Below, in pieces: positions 42,295 through 49,233 of a stretch of 49,233 nt of DNA. Under the pieces are notes generated by a model. It was not told the DNA's origin, ran no database searches, and worked only from the letters and a program-made list of their open reading frames with translations. Position 1 is the first letter of the stretch. Each line of letters begins with the position of its first letter. This DNA is from Candidatus Egerieimonas intestinavium (lineage in GTDB: Bacteria; Bacillota; Clostridia; Lachnospirales; Lachnospiraceae). The stretch covers positions 1 through 49,233 of the forward strand of contig DVHU01000059.1 in assembly GCA_018711815.1 (NCBI GenBank), given 5' to 3'. Position numbers and translations under genes: made by a program.

Positions 42295-44910
42295 TTATCT
42301 TCCGTCAAAAGCTCTCCAGTACATCTCTTTGATCTCCTTCATCAGCGGATACCGGGGATTGGCGCCGGTACACTGATCGTTGAAGGCGTTCTCCACCATG
42401 TCGTCCATGGTGGCGGCGAAGGCTTCTTCAGTGATGTTGTAATCCTTGATGTATTTCTTGATGCCTACGCGCTCCTTCAGATCGGCGATAGCCTTGATGA
42501 AGTTTTCAAACACCTCGTCGTTATCCTTGCCCTGGATACCGATGAAGCGGGCTACTTCGCAGTAGCGCTCCTTGGCATGGGGATAGGGATACTGAGAGAA
42601 GGTTCCCATCTTAACGGGAGCCGGATCCGCATTATAGCGCATCACATGCTCGATCAGCAGGGCGTTGGCAATGCCGTGGGGCAGGTGATGGTAAGCGCCC
42701 AGCTTGTGTGCCATGGAGTGGCATACACCCAGGAAAGCGTTGGCGAAGGCCATACCGGCGATGGTAGAAGCATTTGCCATATGCTCTCTGGCCTCGATAT
42801 CGTTGGGGCCATTATCGTAAGCTCTGGGCAGGTACTTGAAGATGTTCTTCACTGCCGTCAGGGCCAGACCGTCGGTGAAATCAGTTGCCATGATGGACAC
42901 ATAAGCCTCCAGGGCGTGGGTCAGAGCGTCGATACCCGATGCGCTGGTCAGTCCCTTGGGCTGAGTCATCATGTAATCGGTGTCGATGATAGCCATATTG
43001 GGAAGCAGCTCGTAGTCTGCGATGGGCCACTTGGTGCCGGTATCCGCGTCCGTGATAATGGCGAAGGGGGTAACCTCAGATCCGGTACCGGAGGAGGTGG
43101 GAACCGCTACCATCATAGCCTTCTCACCCATCTTGGGGAAGGTGTACACACGCTTGCGGATATCCATGAAGTCCATAGCCAGATCCTCGAAATTGCACTC
43201 GGGATGCTCGTACATCAGCCACATAATCTTCGCTGCGTCCATGGCAGAGCCGCCGCCCAGGGCAATGATCACGTCGGGACCAAAGGCCTTCAGCTGCTCC
43301 AGACCCTTGCGGGCACACTGCAGAGTGGGATCGGGAGCTACCTCGAAGAAGCAGGCGTAGGGAATATTCATCTCGTCCAGCTTATCGGTGATGGGCTTGG
43401 TGTGGCCGTTCTGATAGAGGAAGGTATCGGTAACAATGAAAGCTTTCTTCTTGTTATAGACAACCTTAAGCTCATTTAAGGCAACAGGCAGACAGCCTTT
43501 CTTGAAGTATACCTTCTGCGGGGTGCGGAACCAAAGCATATTCTCTCTCCTCTCTGCGACAGTCTTGATATTTAACAGGTGCTTCACACCCACGTTCTCG
43601 GAGACAGAGTTGCCGCCGTAGGAGCCGCAGCCCAGAGTCAGGGAGGGAGCCAGCTTAAAGTTGTACAGGTCGCCGATACCGCCCTGAGAGGAGGGGGTGT
43701 TCACCAGAATACGGCAAGTCTTCATCCGAGCTGCATGCTCAGCCATTTTCTCCGTCTGGGAAGGATGTATGTACAGGGAGGAGGTGTGGCCGTAGCCGCC
43801 GTCCGCTACCAGCTGCTCTGATTTCTGCAGAGCGTCCTCGAAATCCTTGGCCTTGTAGAGAGCCAGAACCGGGGAAAGCTTCTCGTGAGCGAAGGGCTCA
43901 GACACATCTACGGAATCCACCTCACCGATGAGGATCTTCGTGTCGGCGGGCACCTGGATGCCTGCCAGCTCTGCGATAACGGCAGCGGGCTGTCCCACGA
44001 TCTTGGGATTTACGGTGCCGGCGGGAGTGAGGATGATCTTGCGGACAGCGTCCAGCTCTTCCTTATTCAGCACACGGCATCCCCGGGCGATAAACTCTGC
44101 CTTAACCTGGTCGTAGATATCTGCCAGAGCGGTCACGGACTGCTCGGAAGCGCAGATCATACCATTGTCAAAGGTCTTGGAGTGGATTACGGAGTAAACG
44201 GCGGTCTTGATATCGCAGCTGCTGTCCATGATAACCGGAGTGTTTCCGGGGCCTACGCCGATGGCCGGTTTTCCGGAAGAGTAAGCGGCCTTTACCATGC
44301 CCGGACCGCCGGTAGCCAGGATCACGTCCACAGACTGCATGATCTGATTGGAGAGCTCCAGGGTGGGCTGCTCTACCCAGCCGATGATGCCCTCGGGAGC
44401 GCCGGCCTTCACAGCGGCGTCAAGAACAATCTTGGCAGCGGCGATGGTACATTTTGCTGCCCTGGGATGGGGGCTGATGATAATGGCGTTGCGGGTCTTA
44501 AGGGCGATCAGAGTCTTAAAGATCGCTGTAGAGGTGGGGTTGGTGGTGGGAATTACCGCACCGATGATGCCCATGGGCTCAGCCACCTTCTTGATGCCGT
44601 AAGAGGTATCTGTCTCGATGACACCGCAGGTCTTGGTAAACTTGTAGGTATTGTAGGTGTACTCTGCTGCGTAATGGTTTTTGATTACTTTGTCTTCAAC
44701 AACGCCCATGCCGGTCTCTTCCACGGCCATTTTAGCCAGAGGGATACGGGCCTTGTTGGCAGCCATAGCCGCCTCGAAGAAAATCCGGTCCACCTGCTCC
44801 TGGGAATAGGTGGAGAAAACCTTCTGAGCTTCACGCATAGCCTGGAGCTTTGCCTCCAGAGCCTCTGCAGTGTCAATGACTTCAGGTGCAGTAGTTGTCT
44901 TTTTTGCCAT
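42295..44910 (-). CDS. adhE: Bifunctional acetaldehyde-CoA/alcohol dehydrogenase
   Basis: This 871-residue spirosome-forming enzyme reduces acetyl-CoA to ethanol in two steps. The N-terminal aldehyde dehydrogenase half has GIIGAVIPTTNPTSTAIF, the catalytic Cys in FDNGMICASEQSV, and CGSYGGNSVSENVG. The iron-dependent alcohol dehydrogenase half has DVIIALGGGSAMDAAKIMW, VPTSSGTGSEVTPFAII and the metal site GVCHSMAHKLGAYHHLPHG. The start at 44910 (MAKKTTTAPE) lies eight bases after GGAGGAA. A Rex-like operator overlies its 5' leader. It disposes of NADH during fermentation. Confidence 0.97.
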   Translation of the reverse strand: MAKKTTTAPEVIDTAEALEAKLQAMREAQKVFSTYSQEQVDRIFFEAAMAANKARIPLAKMAVEETGMGVVEDKVIKNHYAAEYTYNTYKFTKTCGVIETDTSYGIKKVAEPMGIIGAVIPTTNPTSTAIFKTLIALKTRNAIIISPHPRAAKCTIAAAKIVLDAAVKAGAPEGIIGWVEQPTLELSNQIMQSVDVILATGGPGMVKAAYSSGKPAIGVGPGNTPVIMDSSCDIKTAVYSVIHSKTFDNGMICASEQSVTALADIYDQVKAEFIARGCRVLNKEELDAVRKIILTPAGTVNPKIVGQPAAVIAELAGIQVPADTKILIGEVDSVDVSEPFAHEKLSPVLALYKAKDFEDALQKSEQLVADGGYGHTSSLYIHPSQTEKMAEHAARMKTCRILVNTPSSQGGIGDLYNFKLAPSLTLGCGSYGGNSVSENVGVKHLLNIKTVAERRENMLWFRTPQKVYFKKGCLPVALNELKVVYNKKKAFIVTDTFLYQNGHTKPITDKLDEMNIPYACFFEVAPDPTLQCARKGLEQLKAFGPDVIIALGGGSAMDAAKIMWLMYEHPECNFEDLAMDFMDIRKRVYTFPKMGEKAMMVAVPTSSGTGSEVTPFAIITDADTGTKWPIADYELLPNMAIIDTDYMMTQPKGLTSASGIDALTHALEAYVSIMATDFTDGLALTAVKNIFKYLPRAYDNGPNDIEAREHMANASTIAGMAFANAFLGVCHSMAHKLGAYHHLPHGIANALLIEHVMRYNADPAPVKMGTFSQYPYPHAKERYCEVARFIGIQGKDNDEVFENFIKAIADLKERVGIKKYIKDYNITEEAFAATMDDMVENAFNDQCTGANPRYPLMKEIKEMYWRAFDGR

Positions 44911-44950
44911 AACACGTTCCTCCATAAGAAAATTTTAATTTACCCCCGAA

Positions 44951-44968
44951 ATGTTAAATAATTAACAA
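44951..44968. promoter_or_regulatory. Rex-like operator of adhE
   Basis: ATGTTAAATAATTAACAA matches the clostridial Rex consensus TTGTTAA-N4-TTAACAA at all but one base. It lies just downstream of the start point predicted from the promoter at 44982-45010, where a bound repressor would block transcription. Confidence 0.85.
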
Positions 44969-44981
44969 TCCGTATGATGAC

Positions 44982-45010
44982 AGTATACGCCTTGGCTGGT
45001 ACATTGTCAA
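44982..45010 (-). promoter_or_regulatory. Consensus promoter of adhE
   Basis: On the minus strand: TTGACA (45010-45005), 17-bp spacer, TATACT (44987-44982). A second possible -10 (TATAAT) is further upstream near 45095 with a weak -35. Confidence 0.9.
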
Positions 45011-45138
45011 TAGTAAAACGTTAAAAATTTGTCAATTTTGATATTGGATGAAATGTCTGAATATCCGGAAATTTAGACGAAATTTAGGTACAATAATTAT
45101 ACCACAGAAGAAAATCCCAGTCTACGTTTTTTTACTAT

Positions 45139-45167
45139 TTGACAGTAGAAATTTGCTGGATTAAAAT
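45139..45167 (+). promoter_or_regulatory. Consensus promoter of the sufC-sufB operon
   Basis: TTGACA (45139-45144), 17-bp spacer, TAAAAT (45162-45167). Confidence 0.85.
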
Positions 45168-45185
45168 AGTTACGGATAAGTAACT
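45168..45185. promoter_or_regulatory. Possible operator dyad at the suf promoter start point
   Basis: AGTTAC-GGATAA-GTAACT, a perfect 6-bp dyad with a 6-base centre, begins directly after the -10 box. The regulator is unknown. Confidence 0.5.
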
Positions 45186-45228
45186 GTGGTAATGCGACAA
45201 AAGAGGACACAGGAAAGGAACAAGTGAG

Positions 45229-45957
45229 ATGTTAGTTTTAGAAAATATAGAGTGGGAGCTTCCGGACGGAGGTCAGATTGTCAGGGGAATTGACCTGACC
45301 GTGACGGCGGGAAAGCTGACCGTGGTGACGGGGCCCAACGGGGGAGGCAAGACCTCCCTGGCAAAACTGATTGCGGGTCTTGAAAAGCCCACCCGGGGGC
45401 GCATTCTCCTGGATGGGGAGGATATTACCGATATGGGAATTACTGAGAGGGCCCAAAGGGGCATCGCCTATGCCTTCCAGCAGCCGGTGCGCTTTAAGGG
45501 CCTTACGGTGAGAGACCTGCTCACTCTGGCAGCCGGAGGAGAGCTCCAGGAAGATAAGCTCTGCGGTGTGCTGGGCCAGGTGGGACTCTGTACCAGAGAT
45601 TATATCGACCGGGAGGTCAATTCCAGCCTGTCCGGCGGCGAGATCAAACGGATTGAGATTGCCTCGGTGCTGGTGAGAAAGGGAAGAAAGCTGGCTGTAT
45701 TTGACGAGCCTGAGGCGGGAATCGACCTGTGGAGTTTCAACGGCCTGGTGGATGCCTTTAAGCAGCTGAAGGAGAGCAAGAAGGAATCCCTGATGATTAT
45801 CTCCCACCAGGAGCGTCTGCTGGAAATTGCAGATGAGATCGTGGTGGTGGCGGACGGCAAGATCCGCATGGCAGGGCCCGGGCAGGAAGTGCTGCCGCAG
45901 CTTTTGGCCGGCGAGAAGGCCAGCCGCTGTCCCTGGGGGAAGGAGGAAGGCAGATGA
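45229..45957 (+). CDS. sufC: SUF-type Fe-S assembly ATPase (SufC-like)
   Basis: This 242-residue ABC-type ATPase drives the SufB-type scaffold. Motifs: Walker A VVTGPNGGGKTSLAKLIAGL (about residues 31-50), Q-loop AYAFQQPVRFKGLTVRDLL, signature SSLSGGEIKRIEIASVL, Walker B LAVFDEPEAGIDLWSF and switch His LMIISHQERLLEIADEI. SufC is told from transporter ATPases by the DEPEAGID text. It starts at ATG 45229 behind AGGAAAGGAAC and overlaps the next gene by four bases. Only sufC and one sufB-type gene are present. Confidence 0.92.
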   Translation: MLVLENIEWELPDGGQIVRGIDLTVTAGKLTVVTGPNGGGKTSLAKLIAGLEKPTRGRILLDGEDITDMGITERAQRGIAYAFQQPVRFKGLTVRDLLTLAAGGELQEDKLCGVLGQVGLCTRDYIDREVNSSLSGGEIKRIEIASVLVRKGRKLAVFDEPEAGIDLWSFNGLVDAFKQLKESKKESLMIISHQERLLEIADEIVVVADGKIRMAGPGQEVLPQLLAGEKASRCPWGKEEGR

Positions 45958-46874
45958 ATAAAGTGACAGAGGAGCTCCTGAAGATTGTGTCCGACTATGA
46001 GGGGAAGTTTGACGGAGCCTTTAATATCCGTGAGGACGGAGCCTGCGTGGGCCGTCAGTCCTCCGCCAATGTAAAAATTGAATCCCGGGCCGACGGCAAG
46101 GGATTGGAAATCCACGTGAAGTCCGGCACTCAGGGGGAGAAAATTTATATCCCCGCCTGCGTGACCCACAGTAACGTGAAGGATAAGGTATACAATGATT
46201 TCTTCATCGGGGAAAATGCCGATGTGACCATCATTGCCGGATGCGGCGTCCACAGTGAGGGCAATGAGGAGGCTCATCACAACGGAATTCACCGCTTTGT
46301 GCTGGCCAAGGGGGCTCATGTGCTGTACAAGGAGAAGCATGTGGGAACCGGAAAGGGGCCGGGAATCCGCAGAATCGATCCGGTGACGGAGCTTCACCTG
46401 GCGGAGGACGCGGTTCTGGAGATGGATACTACCCAGATCGGCGGCGTGGACCGGACGGTGCGCAAGACCGTGGGCGATCTGGAGGCCAGAGCCCGGCTGA
46501 TTATCCACGAGCGCATTATGACCAACGGGGAGGAGCAGGCGGAGACAGACTTTGCTGTGGACATCAACGGGGAGGACGCAGGGGTGGACCTGATCTCTAG
46601 GTCTGTGGCCCGGGATAATTCCTATCAAGCCTACCATTCTAAGATTAATGGAAACGCCCGCTGTACTGGACACTCTGAGTGCGACGCCATTTTGGTAGGC
46701 AACGGCCATGTGAACGCGGCGCCGGAGCTGTACGCCGGAGACATTGACGCCTCCCTGATCCATGAGGCGGCCATCGGCAAGATTGCCGGGGAACAGATTT
46801 TGAAGCTGCAGACCCTGGGGCTTACGGAGGAAGAGGCCGAGGAGAAGATTATCGCAGGCTTCCTGAAAGGATAA
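45954..46874 (+). CDS. sufB: SufB/SufD-family Fe-S scaffold protein, short form
   Basis: This 306-residue protein contains the SufBD beta-helix core without the long N-terminal domain (full SufB is about 470 residues). Landmarks: DFFIGENADVTIIAGCGVHS, HNGIHRFVLAKGAHVLYKEK, HSECDAILVGNGHVNAAPEL and the C-terminal IHEAAIGKIAGEQILKLQTL-GLTEEEAEEKIIAGFLKG. The conserved Cys in GCGVH and another in CTGHSEC may hold the cluster. No SufD, SufS or SufU is adjacent. The two-gene layout matches the minimal SUF (SmsCB-type) systems. It overlaps sufC as ATGA. Confidence 0.88.
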   Translation: MNKVTEELLKIVSDYEGKFDGAFNIREDGACVGRQSSANVKIESRADGKGLEIHVKSGTQGEKIYIPACVTHSNVKDKVYNDFFIGENADVTIIAGCGVHSEGNEEAHHNGIHRFVLAKGAHVLYKEKHVGTGKGPGIRRIDPVTELHLAEDAVLEMDTTQIGGVDRTVRKTVGDLEARARLIIHERIMTNGEEQAETDFAVDINGEDAGVDLISRSVARDNSYQAYHSKINGNARCTGHSECDAILVGNGHVNAAPELYAGDIDASLIHEAAIGKIAGEQILKLQTLGLTEEEAEEKIIAGFLKG

Positions 46875-46878
46875 AGAT

Positions 46879-47253
46879 ATGGATGGCTGGAAATTGACAC
46901 TGTTTCTTGTGGGGATGGCTGCTCTGCTTTTAGGTGTGTATCTGTGGAATTACAAAACCAGAAAGCGCCTGGAGGCCAAGATGTTCGGCACGAAGGAAAA
47001 CCCTGACCGGAACCTTCGCCATTTCCCCTGGGAAAGCCGGGTGGCGCTCACAGAGCCGCTGACCAAGGAGCAGCTCGATAGTCTGGAGCGGCGGCTGAAC
47101 CGGACGGAGGGGATTTTTGCGGAGGGGACTCCAGGGGAGGGCGAAGTCTGCGTCCATATGCGCCAGCCCTTCTCTGAGAAGGCGTTAAAGAGCTTGCTGG
47201 CGGAGGCCGGATGCGGGTTTCAGGGGATGACCGAGGCGAAGATGCGGGAATAA
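46879..47253 (+). CDS. Small membrane-anchored protein after suf, unknown
   Basis: I do not recognise a family. The 124 residues comprise one N-terminal membrane helix (KLTLFLVGMAALLLGVYLW) and a cytoplasmic domain. The tail of about 75 residues (LTEPLTKEQLDSLERRLNRT, then GEVCVHMRQPFSEKALKSLL) has a beta-alpha-beta rhythm that recalls HMA-like domains but lacks their CxxC. It starts four bases after the sufB stop, so it is co-transcribed. Confidence 0.65.
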   Translation: MDGWKLTLFLVGMAALLLGVYLWNYKTRKRLEAKMFGTKENPDRNLRHFPWESRVALTEPLTKEQLDSLERRLNRTEGIFAEGTPGEGEVCVHMRQPFSEKALKSLLAEAGCGFQGMTEAKMRE

Positions 47254-47351
47254 GAGAGGCGGCCGAGAAAGGCTTTTATCGGAAGGGAACAGATTTTTTT
47301 AGTTGGAGAAGCATAGGCAAATGCCGAACCTTTTAGTAAAAAGAAAACTGC

Positions 47352-47380
47352 TTGCGCCAGCCTGCCGGATGTGCTATAGT
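47352..47380 (+). promoter_or_regulatory. Promoter of antitoxin RNA 1
   Basis: TTGCGC (47352-47357), 17-bp spacer, TATAGT (47375-47380). The same arrangement is at 47841-47869 in unit 2. Confidence 0.8.
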
Positions 47381-47386
47381 AAAATT

Positions 47387-47488
47387 AGAAAGGGAAAGCC
47401 AGAGCTCCTGGCCTACCCTCAATGGTTAAGCTACAGCCCTGATGGGCCGGCCGTCAACTATTGCTGGTAGTTGGCGGCTACTTTTTTC
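47387..47488 (+). ncRNA. Probable antisense antitoxin RNA 1
   Basis: The RNA of about 100 nt starts after the promoter and ends at a terminator (GCCGTCAACTA against TAGTTGGCGGC, then TACTTTTTT). It contains hairpins GCCAG/CTGGC and GCCC/GGGC. Its 3' end overlaps the last codons of toxin 1 on the other strand, and a toxin mRNA running past its stop would be complementary to it. Confidence 0.75.
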
Positions 47489-47567
47489 CCCGGAAGATTG
47501 TATAACACAATCCCACGAGGGATACAATGAACATACAAAACTGAATAAGCTTAGAATATGTAAGCAT
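47478..47567 (-). CDS. Probable type I toxin peptide 1 (holin-like), 29 residues
   Basis: The 29-residue peptide begins MLTYSKLIQ and continues with one hydrophobic helix, FCMFIVSLVGLCYTIF, and a basic end RGKK. This is the layout of holin-like/TxpA-type membrane toxins of Firmicutes. ATG 47567 is eight bases after AAAGGAGGG; an ATG at 47573 is too close. The leader contains CCCTCC segments that can pair with the GGAGGG, so translation is probably restrained by structure until processing. Its promoter is at 47659-47687. The antitoxin RNA converges from the plus strand. A second copy differs by one residue (Lys6 to Glu). Confidence 0.78.
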   Translation of the reverse strand: MLTYSKLIQFCMFIVSLVGLCYTIFRGKK

Positions 47568-47658
47568 TGGCATCTCCCTCCTTTCTCTCGTTCGGAGGGT
47601 TAGCCCCTCCAATGTGGAGGGCAGGCCGCCTTGAGATGCTCTGACTTTCCATAGTGCC

Positions 47659-47687
47659 AGTATAGCACAATCGGACAGTCCCATCAA
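47659..47687 (-). promoter_or_regulatory. Promoter of toxin 1
   Basis: On the minus strand: TTGATG (47687-47682), 17-bp spacer, TATACT (47664-47659). It gives a leader of about 85 nt. Confidence 0.8.
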
Positions 47688-47875
47688 TTAGAACATATTG
47701 CGTATATAAAATTAATCATCAGAAAAATAAAAAATAGCATTGCAAAATTGCCGACATCTTGCGAGCTTTCGGTAGATTTTTTTGGGACTAGCGTATGACG
47801 AAAATTAAAATACTATGGTGGGGAAACATAGGAAAACCGCTTGCGCCAACCCGCCGGATGTGCTATAGTAAAATT

Positions 47876-47980
47876 AGAAAGGGAAAGCCAGAAACACTGG
47901 CCTACCCTCAAAGAGTGTTAGCTTAGCCTCAGATGAGGCCGGCCGTCAACTATTTGCGGTAGTTGGCGGCTACTTTTTTC
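47876..47980 (+). ncRNA. Probable antisense antitoxin RNA 2
   Basis: Same layout as antitoxin RNA 1 with a promoter at 47841-47869 (TTGCGC, 17 bp, TATAGT). Hairpins are GCCAG/CTGGC and GCCTC/GAGGC, where copy 1 has GCCC/GGGC, so the loops and stems have changed while pairing is kept. It ends at GCCGTCAAC/GTTGGCGGC with TACTTTTTT. Confidence 0.75.
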
Positions 47981-48059
47981 CCCGGAAGATTGTATAACAC
48001 AATCCCACGAGGGATACAATGAACATACAAAACTGAATAAGCTCAGAATATGTAAGCAT
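47970..48059 (-). CDS. Probable type I toxin peptide 2 (holin-like), 29 residues
   Basis: The peptide begins MLTYSELIQ and then matches toxin 1 exactly through the hydrophobic helix FCMFIVSLVGLCYTIF to RGKK. Only residue 6 differs (Glu for Lys). The ribosome binding site (AAAGGAGGG), anti-pairing CCCTCC segments and promoter (48151-48179) are conserved. The 3' end overlaps antitoxin RNA 2. Conservation of the whole unit, including small RNA and both promoters, argues for recent duplication with function retained. Confidence 0.78.
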   Translation of the reverse strand: MLTYSELIQFCMFIVSLVGLCYTIFRGKK

Positions 48060-48150
48060 TGGCATCTCCCTCCTTTCTTTCGTTTGGAGGGTTAGCCCCT
48101 CCGATGTGGAGGGCAGGCCGCCTTAAGATGCTCTGACTTTCCGTGGTGCC

Positions 48151-48179
48151 AGTATAACATAGCTGGATAGTTCTATCAA
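48151..48179 (-). promoter_or_regulatory. Promoter of toxin 2
   Basis: On the minus strand: TTGATA (48179-48174), 17-bp spacer, TATACT (48156-48151). Confidence 0.8.
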
Positions 48180-48238
48180 TTAGAATATTGCAAAAATAAA
48201 ATATAATCCGATAACAGTAAATTATAAAGCGGCAAATA

Positions 48239-48281
48239 GGCCTGCGCTTTCACCTGTGAATATGGTGTGAGGACGCAGGCC
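48239..48281. terminator. Hairpin downstream of the LacI-family gene
   Basis: GCCTGCG/CGCAGGC encloses a CACC/GGTG stem. It lies 66 bases past the lacI-family stop, in convergent territory. Confidence 0.5.
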
Positions 48282-48309
48282 CTTCTGTTGTCTAATTCTT
48301 CATATTTTC

Positions 48310-48338
48310 GCGCTTCCACCCTTGGTGGGCGCTTTTTT
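48310..48338 (+). terminator. Terminator-like hairpin facing the LacI-family gene
   Basis: GCGC-CCACC and GGTGG-GCGC form a stem followed by TTTTTT on the plus strand. Confidence 0.6.
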
Positions 48339-48346
48339 CTACTTGC

Positions 48347-49233
48347 TTAATGCTCCTTGCGGCGGTTAAGGTATTCCGGTGGGAGAACTGCGGTCGGCAC
48401 AGATACTGGAGGAGTGGCAATACTTCCGTTGGAATAGTAATTTAACTCAATCACACAGGTACGTGGCGATTTACCTTCAATCAATTCCTGTATCATTTCC
48501 ATGGATATGTCTGCTAGCTCACTCGTCTCAAAGCCAATAGCGGTCAATTCCGGTGTGGTGATAGTTGTGAGAGTGGAATTGCTGAAACAGACAAGCGATA
48601 CATCCTCTGGAACACGTAGCTTCATGGCAGTGAGCTGTTTGAGAACGGTGGCAACAACAAAGGGCTCGTCTGCGCAGATGGCTGTAGGAGGCTCGGGAGT
48701 CACGGTTTTGTCAAACATCTGGTGAATATGAAAAGCAATGTCGGATAAAGATTGACAAAAAGCGGGTATATACTCCATATTCAGCGGTATCTTACGACTG
48801 GTGAAAGCGTCCATATATCCTGCGAACCTATGGTTGCTAATACTGTACTGTGGCATAGGATAGCAAAGATTGGGAAGAATGGAGATTTTTGTATGCCCCA
48901 TGTCAATCAGTCGGGTGACAGCTTCTTTTACACCAGTCCGATAATTAGGTACAATACAGCTTACAGAAGGATTGAGTGTATCATAATCGCGGGTAACGTA
49001 AAGCAACACCTTGGTGCCGCTTTTTGCCAAGCGGTTGATTTGCTGCTCTGTTAGAGAACTGTTCATGATAAAAATGGCGTCGTAATGCCGACTAACCAGT
49101 GTGTTAATAAACCCTTCAGTTGCGTAATAATCTTTTGTTTTCTGAACGTTGATTAAGGCGATCTGATAACCACGGGCATTAGCAATATCTCCCAAATAAA
49201 AGAGCAGGTCATTAAATATGTCATTTAGTTGAG
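48347..49233 (-). CDS. LacI-family transcriptional regulator, N-terminus cut by window end
   Basis: The visible 295 residues are the ligand-binding domain of a LacI/GalR regulator; the frame stays open to base 49233, so the helix-turn-helix lies outside. Landmarks: GDIANARGYQIALINVQ, DAIFIMNSSLTEQQINRLA, VTRLIDMGHTKISILP, HRFAGYMDAFTSRKIPLN, AICADEPFVVATVLKQL and VPEDVSLVCFSNSTLTTITT. Sugar-type effectors are common for the family, but the usual GFDD near the end is CFSN here. The target genes are not in the window. Confidence 0.88.
   Translation of the reverse strand, partial: QLNDIFNDLLFYLGDIANARGYQIALINVQKTKDYYATEGFINTLVSRHYDAIFIMNSSLTEQQINRLAKSGTKVLLYVTRDYDTLNPSVSCIVPNYRTGVKEAVTRLIDMGHTKISILPNLCYPMPQYSISNHRFAGYMDAFTSRKIPLNMEYIPAFCQSLSDIAFHIHQMFDKTVTPEPPTAICADEPFVVATVLKQLTAMKLRVPEDVSLVCFSNSTLTTITTPELTAIGFETSELADISMEMIQELIEGKSPRTCVIELNYYSNGSIATPPVSVPTAVLPPEYLNRRKEH

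Larger units (their letters stand above)
47351..47690. repeat. Direct repeat unit 1 (type I toxin-antitoxin module)
   Basis: About 340 bases closely repeated at 47840-48183 in the same orientation. Each unit holds an antisense RNA gene on the plus strand and a toxin-like peptide gene on the minus strand, with all promoters conserved. Confidence 0.9.
47840..48183. repeat. Direct repeat unit 2 (type I toxin-antitoxin module)
   Basis: The second copy of the unit at 47351-47690. The bases 47691-47839 between the copies hold no gene that I can see. Confidence 0.9.

Noticed and set aside
43885-44961. Long open frame (358 codons) on the plus strand opposite adhE
   Set aside because: It is antisense to a certain gene. 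Long shadow frames are expected in GC-rich DNA, and the protein resembles nothing.

Overview
The window looks like a chromosomal segment of a Gram-positive anaerobe of the class Clostridia, most likely Lachnospiraceae. The evidence is gene content and style: a monoderm-type tad pilus locus with DUF6382/FHA and DUF5702-like proteins and no secretin, a bifunctional AdhE under a Rex-like operator, a T-box-controlled tryptophan-type ABC transporter, a SpmA-like sporulation protein, strong AAGGAGG ribosome binding sites and sigma-A promoters. The species cannot be named from the sequence alone.

Layout. (1) Bases 1-7750 are visibly more AT-rich and read as the decayed end of an integrative/conjugative element: the 3' end of a tyrosine recombinase, two direct copies of the 3' end of a methionyl-tRNA synthetase gene, 11-bp-spaced TTGTACCAA repeats, an MNT/HEPN toxin-antitoxin pair between the copies, then an operon with two unknown proteins, a ClpP-like protease, a short VirD4-like coupling protein, RNase HI and small proteins, and a 5'-truncated fic gene. 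(2) 7757-9484 is an IS3-family element with a -1 frameshift signal and a hairpin over its transposase start. (3) 9512-15291 is housekeeping: a TVP38/DedA-type membrane protein, an LDH-like dehydrogenase carrying the malate-specific Arg next to malic enzyme, a YbaK-type deacylase, cytidine deaminase and phosphopentomutase. (4) 15539-25144 is an eleven-gene tad/Flp pilus operon. (5) 25335-31484 is the complete F-type ATP synthase operon atpBEFHAGDC. (6) 31582-34745 is a Trp T-box followed by a three-gene ABC transporter. (7) 34846-35964 holds spmA without spmB, then two large palindromic elements that share a 67-nt core with compensatory base changes. (8) 35995-41116, minus strand, is a peptide-salvage operon (DUF819 transporter, transglutaminase-like protein, PepV-type dipeptidase, dipeptide epimerase). 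(9) 41390-44910 holds a small (p)ppGpp synthetase and, on the minus strand, adhE. (10) 45139-47253 is a two-gene SUF system plus a small membrane protein. (11) 47350-48180 contains two tandem copies of a probable type I toxin-antitoxin module (29-residue membrane peptide opposed by an antisense RNA). (12) The window ends inside a LacI-family regulator.

How the parts fit. Malate dehydrogenase plus malic enzyme would form a malate shunt to pyruvate, AdhE disposes of acetyl-CoA and NADH under redox control, and the F-ATPase appears proton-type from its c subunit. The most original items are the covarying palindromes at 3' gene ends, the duplicated type I toxin-antitoxin modules whose antisense-RNA hairpins have diverged, and the metG-3'-end/TTGTACCAA/MNT-HEPN cassette structure. 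All calls were made by reading the sequence; no database search was possible.
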